In this document: positions 59,053 to 64,000 of the stretch, piece after piece
Layout: every line of letters starts with the position of its first letter
Position numbering within the stretch: the stretch's first letter is position 1
Source: Isoetes taiwanensis
Taxonomy: Eukaryota; Streptophyta; Lycopodiopsida; Isoetales; Isoetaceae
DNA: 64,000 nucleotides
Direction: 5' to 3'
NCBI GenBank assembly: GCA_021234155.1
Contig: JAJEKV010000020.1
Location: forward strand, 3,211,275 to 3,275,274
The notes under the pieces: model-generated
What the model was told of the DNA's origin: nothing
Seen by the model: only the letters and a program-made list of their open reading frames with translations
Databases searched by the model: none
Made by a program: the position numbers and the translations under genes

Positions 59053-60660
59053 TTCTCCACCATTCCGCGAATCATACCTCGATTCAAGTAGCAATAGTTA
59101 TAAAGTGTCGGACATGCTATACCTTCACCACCATTGTCAAAACCTACACTTCTAAAGTGATCTTCCTTTCATGAGCTGGGTACTTATAATCCAGTTTCCA
59201 TCTTAGTATAGTACCTCCTTAACATGGTCTATAGTAGATAATCATAAACCACTTCTCCATCAGATATATGGTGCTATATCCAGTCTCCTTCTACATTGTA
59301 TAGCAATCTAGATGCCGCATAATAAATCAATCCTCGTAATTATTAGGTCCAGTATTTCACTTAGATACCAAACATCGTCATACCAATTTTCTCGAGTATC
59401 CATCCAAAATAGGGATATCTTAACACTCCTTATTCCCAACATTCAGCACTTCTACTTCAAGTAGGAGCCCGGGACCTCCTCAGTCATCACCATCTAACAG
59501 GCTCAGGGCAGACCAGGCATGGTTTCGATGCTTCCGCCGTGGACACCATAGTCACAATTGGCCTTCTGTGATACAGGACGATTGCATAGCCATAGCACTG
59601 CCGGATAGCGATCGGGGCGGTACCAATTACGTCGAATGTATATGTCAGCTGTACCTGTGCCCTATAACTATAAGAGTGTCTGTATGTGTGATAAATTTAC
59701 GAAAATAACAATAAAATAAATAAGTAATTCAAATATAAGAATATCGGGACGTCTGGTAAATGTTTATATATGTGTCCTCATGTGACTGTAATCTATGCTA
59801 AAGATAGAGAGTGTGAGTGTGGAAACATTAAAGATAATCGAAAGGAGCAAGTTATTTAAACACATAATCAAATATAATAGAAGGGGATAAGTATGTATGT
59901 CTTACACAAACTTCTGAGGGAATAACAAGACTTAGATAATGTTGTAACAAGGTTATGAATAATAAATGAAGAACGTCTGTCTGTAATTAATATTAAAGTA
60001 TATAGGTCAAAATGGCAAATACAGTACAACATATAATTCTCTTAAGGGGTAACTATAAATGTCAGGGGCATCTAAACACTCACGATAGCAATATATGAGT
60101 TGTTAAAACTGTAACAAAATAGGAAAACAAAATTTAGATGCAAAATTACATTAAGCCTGGCTGTAATAAAATGAATTGCAAAGTCAAGGGAGAATATAAT
60201 AGATATATATACAGAAGTTAATATGATTAGAATGACTTTCTACTAAACAATGCGAGGTTAATAACTCTGTATTATAATATAACAACAAATGGAAGTTCTT
60301 TAGATCCATGCATGTCTTTAATATATAATCAGTTACCTGTATATATAAAAAGAATGATTTCTAAAATAGATAGAATGTGAACTCGTCACCACGAATAAAA
60401 CAGTGAGACTTCCACAAACCTTGACTGTTCACTTTTGACAGTCCTAAGCGATGATCATGTCTGATCTATACCTCTACCTCTTATATTCCAGAGTTATAAA
60501 TTGCACATTACAAGTCATTTCAAACTTAATCACTTTGAACATGACAACGTCTGTGTGACTTATAATCTCACGCTACCTCTTTAAGGAGGGGAGACTTCCT
60601 TCCAATGTATGATGTGTTGCCCTGCAACAAAAGTAGCCTTGATGCTGAGGACAACATCAT
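54810..60660. other. LARD non-coding interior
   Basis: No gene or conserved protein motif. From about 55,100 to 59,650 the plus strand is clearly pyrimidine-rich; from about 59,690 to 60,660 it becomes purine-rich. The switch is sharp, near 'ccctataactataagagtg'. Short phrases with 'gccggagyaagc..ctctygccatagcc' repeat at 54910-54985. Confidence 0.7.
58988..59054. repeat. (TATT)n microsatellite
   Basis: About 16 perfect TATT units lie in the LARD interior. Confidence 0.97.
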
Positions 60661-60678
60661 TTTTTAAGGTGGGGAGAA

Positions 60679-62166
60679 TGTGACGTTCCACATATTTATA
60701 CGCATATTTAAGTATAAATACATGACACGTCACTATGAATAATTAATGGCACATTAATTATTCATAAGCTAAGGTTAGCTATGTTAATAATTAAATTATA
60801 AAGGTGGAAACCTAACCCAAAACCCTAATTCGAATTTAGGGCTTATCCTAATATTAAAAAGGGCTAAAATACCAAATTAGTTAATTAGTGACATGCCACC
60901 TGGCCCAAATCGATTGGGCAAGGCAGGGTTTCCATTTTTGGACACCCAAATTAGGGCTTTTGTGCCCCAATTCGAATTAGGAGCAATTGGAGATGGAGGA
61001 GGAGAAGCAGCCGCCAGGCGCCCTTCAGTTAGTCGAGACGGAGCGGCCCAAGACCGATTTGACGGTTAGTCAGTAGGTTACCTTGTTAATTTATAGCATA
61101 GCGCCTCTCTGGGGTGTGTGTCTCTCTCTGGTTTCTCTGTGGTTTACCTATTAGGCTAACCCTTGATTGATATGATGAGTATTCTCATCTCTAGTCTCTG
61201 TATGTGCTTTGGTTGATGGTTTAGTAGTTCTTTGCTTAGTTAGCACTCCGGAGATGGGGATTACTGTGGGGTAGAGACCTCTGAGCCCATGTATTGTAGT
61301 ATGCTCCTAGATAGAGCCCTGTATTATTCCCATTAGTTGCAGCATGTGCACAAGAGCCCACTGAGTCGTGGATGCTATGGAATTGCTTAGCACCAGAGAA
61401 GGGACGCAGTGGTGAAGTGGGGGTGGGGTCTTGCACGAACATACAAGGCTCCTGGGACTCCTACAGTGGGCTAGGCCTGATAGCCGGTCACGTAGAGGGC
61501 CGGGTATGGGTCTGACACTCCCTGGGTGCAGAGGTTTGACCCGTATGGGGCACCCTGTACTTTGTGTAGATTTAGGGGAGTAAGTCGGGCACGGATGCTG
61601 GGTGCAAGCCGATGCGCACGTATTCTCTAGCTCACCCATGGAACCACTGCGGATAATCTTTGGAAGGGGGGCCTTCCCGACCACGCCTCATCTGGACAGT
61701 CTTCATGAAACCTGGAGTAGGCTCGAGGTGATACCTTGAGTCTGCGTCTCCGGATGGCTATAGTGATGCCATAGCATGATTCGACTCATCTGCGAAGTGT
61801 GCACAGGAGGGGCGGATGGAGTGGACAACCCTAGCCATTTATTCACGCCGAGGTTATACCTCTCGTCTGCTGATCTCTTGAGATCGAAAGCCGTGACCCA
61901 TCCTCACGGGGAGGCTGAGGCGGGGGTAGAACCCGGGTTTGGGGTGTTTTCCTTAGGATTAGATGCATATTCTTTGCCGTTAGTACTTGGATGGATGTGC
62001 CACCCTTCGTGGTGGTTATTTATATATGATTTATGATGTGTGCTAACATGTATTCACGCTTCCGCAACTTAGGAGTCCCATTGAAGGAGGGCCGAATGAC
62101 ACCTCCGTGTCCTTCACCCGGGCATGTATACGTCCGGAGCGCCGTATATATTCAGGGAGCGTCACA
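60679..62166 (+). repeat. LARD 3' LTR, 1488 bp
   Basis: It starts directly after the purine tract and ends at the LINE junction. The ~80-bp segment between 'cacccgggcat' and 'gtatacgtccgg' is missing here but present in the 5' LTR. Confidence 0.93.
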
Positions 62167-63140
62167 GGTGGCCCCAGGCAGGCATACAACTCTGCCTTGT
62201 GGCTATTGTTCGGCATGGCATATAGTGCTTTCCAACCCGCCGTGACCCGCAACCTGATGGCAGCATCCCAATGGGTAGTAGTTGAGAACTCGATCCCCAA
62301 GTACTTGTAGGTCAGAGCCACCTCTACGTCTTATCCCTGGTAAGTGAATGAGGGAAGCCTTGGCTGACGGGATGATGAAACTAGCAGCACCCTAGTTTTG
62401 GCCAAGTTAACTCGCATGCCAGTGAATCGGCAAAAAGTGTCAAGAGCATCCAGGTGACGTTGCATGTCCTCTGGAGTATAGGCCAGGAGATCGTCAGCAT
62501 ATATGAGTTGTCGGATTGTGTGATGCATGAGATGGGCACCCGCACCTCCATGCTCAGAGAGCCAATCCTCCAGTTGGTCAATGTATAGGCCAAAGAGTGT
62601 GGGGGAGAGGGGGCAACCCTGAGGCACTCCAATACTACTGATTATCGGCTGTCCTGACGATGTGATACGACCTGAGCATGCCTTGTATAGCCTATATCTG
62701 CATTACGCAAGTCAAGGGGGTCCCTACTACCTTGATGCGTCCCATAGCTTTGTCGCGGGACAACGGGTGTGTCAAAAGCTTTTGCAAAATCCCTTAAACA
62801 ACAAGATGTGTTTTGCGGGCGATCACCGCTATCCTCAATCAATGTGCGCAGAGTGAAGATATGATCAATGGTGGAATGCCTGGGCCAGAAACCTGCCTGT
62901 GTAAGAGCTCGCACATCAGCCTCCTCTGCCCATATTGTCAGCCGCTGCTCAAGGATGCCAGCCAACAGTTTTGCAAAGAGAGAGCTGATCATAATAGTAC
63001 GGTAGTTGGCCGGGCATTGAGGGTCCCCTGCCTTGTATATGGGCACAACTCTACTAGTGGCCCACTGCAAGAGGAAGCCTTCTTGCAATGCTTTATTGAA
63101 CAATGCCATGAGGACAGGCACCAGTGGAGGCCAAAAATCA
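62167..63140 (-). mobile_element. LINE, reverse transcriptase part (split, 5'-truncated)
   Basis: The minus strand carries RT motifs in order: LMALFNKALQEGFLLQWATS with VVPIYKAGDP and NYRTI (63130-62990), QAGFWPRHSTIDHIFTLRTL (about 62890), MPQGCPLSPTLFGLYIDQLE (62627), the catalytic box IYADDLLAYT (about 62500) and the thumb start LTYKYLGIEF (about 62310). The region between 62850 and 62640 is frameshifted. Similarity starts abruptly at about 63140 within the RT domain, the usual 5' truncation of a LINE copy. Joined with 51442-52505 the element is about 2.0 kb. Confidence 0.9.
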
Positions 63141-63629
63141 AAATCAAAATCCAACCAAAAATCATACAAATATCATTACAAGAGTAAAGAAGCTATTCAA
63201 CGAGAACACACTGAAACAAATGTGTACCTTAAACCTATGCATAATTGAATCATGGTGAGCATCTTTCTTTGCTTTACCCTTAGATTTTTCATTCACTTTT
63301 TGTCTAGATGATGTTTTCGCTAGTAGTTCCATATATGTGATTTATCTTTGCAGGATTGTGCCTTTCTAGAAGTAGCCAAGAGATGCACATCCAGAGTTCC
63401 TATTAGTACTTCTTAATAAAAGTTGTAATAAACCTATACCTAATGTGTCACGATTCTAACATCCTTCTTTTCCGGCGATTTGAGGGAGGAAATGAGATGG
63501 CACAATCAAAGCCATCCATGGGCGATGGAAACATGGATAGAGGCAACAAAATTTGGGGTAAATGATCTCAGCCATTGATTAGAAAATGGAGCAAGAATGT
63601 TGACCATAGAAATTTTTAAAAAAAGGTGC
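63141..63629. other. Spacer right of the LINE
   Basis: No gene recognised. It starts with an A-rich 'atcaaaatcaaaatcc' run at the LINE 5' truncation point. Confidence 0.45.
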
Positions 63630-63960
63630 CTAAAAGTACAAATCTATATTAGAGAATCTAGAGGAATGTTAAGAGAGTTATAAAGAATATAGAGGAACCT
63701 CAAGAGAATATAAAGGAATCTTAAGGGATTTCGTTAAGCTTCCTCTAGATTCCCTTGAAAGTTCCTGAGATTCTATGAAAATTCTATTGAATTTTTCAAG
63801 GAACGTTGCAAAATCCAGAGAAATTTTCATAGAATTTAGAGAGTCTTGGGGAACCTAGGGAATCCTATTTTAGGGACCTTAAGCAAATCTAGGGGAAACT
63901 ATATAAAACTTTAGGGATTCTAGGAAAAACTTTCAGAAATCAGAGGAAAGTGTAAGATTA
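63630..63960. repeat. Degenerate GAATCT/AGATTC repeat field, inverted
   Basis: 'gagaatctagaggaa', 'aagaatatagaggaacc', 'aaaggaatcttaagg' and similar units repeat through the region. They are the reverse complement of the motif that fills 34815-36260, with a short forward patch ('tcctctagattcccttgaaa') at about 63740-63790. The field probably continues past the window. Confidence 0.8.
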
Positions 63961-64000
63961 ACAGCTCTCCTAAATCTGGCCTTGCAAAACCAAAACAGAT

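Larger units (their letters stand above)
52506..62166 (+). mobile_element. Large non-autonomous LTR element (LARD-like), 9.66 kb
   Basis: The LTRs at 52506-54053 and 60679-62166 begin TGTGACGTTCCAC and end GGAGCGTCACA, so the termini form a 7-bp inverted repeat TGTGACG/CGTCACA. The target duplication GGTGG lies at 52501-52505 and 62167-62171, inside a LINE ORF2. A primer-binding site TGGTATCAGAGCC (54055) and a purine tract AAGGTGGGGAGAA (60666-60678) set the plus orientation. The 6.6-kb interior has no gag or pol motif and no ORF over about 100 codons on either strand. This is the structure of a LARD, mobilised by proteins of another element. Confidence 0.93.

Noticed and set aside
58862..59155. 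ORF with repeated IYLF
   Set aside because: Produced by the (TATT)n microsatellite.
55000..59650. Coding sequence in LARD interior
   Set aside because: No ORF above about 100 codons and no gag, protease, RT, RNase H or integrase motif on either strand.
61307..61684. 125-codon minus-strand ORF, similar to one at 53122-53439
   Set aside because: Both lie inside the two LTRs of the same element, so they are repeated by structure. The frames differ by indels between the copies, so no coding constraint is seen.

Overview
This window is nuclear DNA of a land plant. It holds a plant A-type cytochrome P450, a plastid-type peptide chain release factor 1 gene split into 15 exons, and plant-style LTR, LINE and CACTA elements with initiator-Met-tRNA primer sites. 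The DDE-transposase-like gene type at 16-18 kb and the repeat-rich, fragment-rich intergenic DNA suggest a non-flowering plant, perhaps a fern. That last point is inference from family resemblance, not proof.

Layout. The window opens inside a P450 gene (1-513). A near-identical full-length copy lies at 20882-22369. The two are part of a tandem segmental duplication: copy 1 covers 1 to about 6517 and copy 2 runs to about 32541. The two copies act as 'empty' and 'filled' sites for each other. Copy 1 has a 2.7-kb insertion (about 2148-4811). Copy 2 has a 3.1-kb insertion (about 22835-25970) with an EF-hand exon and an LRR-receptor-kinase start, and a 3.6-kb insertion (26807-30444) that carries a tyrosine-recombinase (Crypton-like) gene. 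Copy 2 also has a 76-bp filler that looks like organellar or bacterial 23S rRNA (31997-32072).

Between the copies (6.5-20.9 kb) are mostly decayed gene pieces and mobile elements: a sacsin-like ATPase fragment inside a 980-bp inverted-repeat unit, a KUP/HAK potassium transporter pseudogene, a 3.4-kb CACTA transposon that has captured a TOM2A-like tetraspanin gene, a broken gene with an FCP1-like HAD phosphatase domain, a broken DUF7869-type transposase-like gene, and a LINE fragment.

From 32.5 to 40 kb there are no clear genes. This stretch holds a LINE 3' end with a (TTCC)n tail, about 1.4 kb of a degenerate AGATTC-type repeat, and a 206-bp MITE. The one complete, well-conserved housekeeping gene, plastid RF1 (40161-45066, + strand), follows. 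A young Ty1/copia element (45495-50715, - strand, with TSD, PBS and PPT) lies just behind it. The right part of the window is a 2-kb LINE (- strand) split in two by a 9.66-kb LTR element (52506-62166) that has LTRs, PBS, PPT and a 5-bp TSD but no recognisable coding sequence (LARD type). Only the P450 at 20882 and RF1 look like intact host genes; nearly everything else is mobile or relic DNA.
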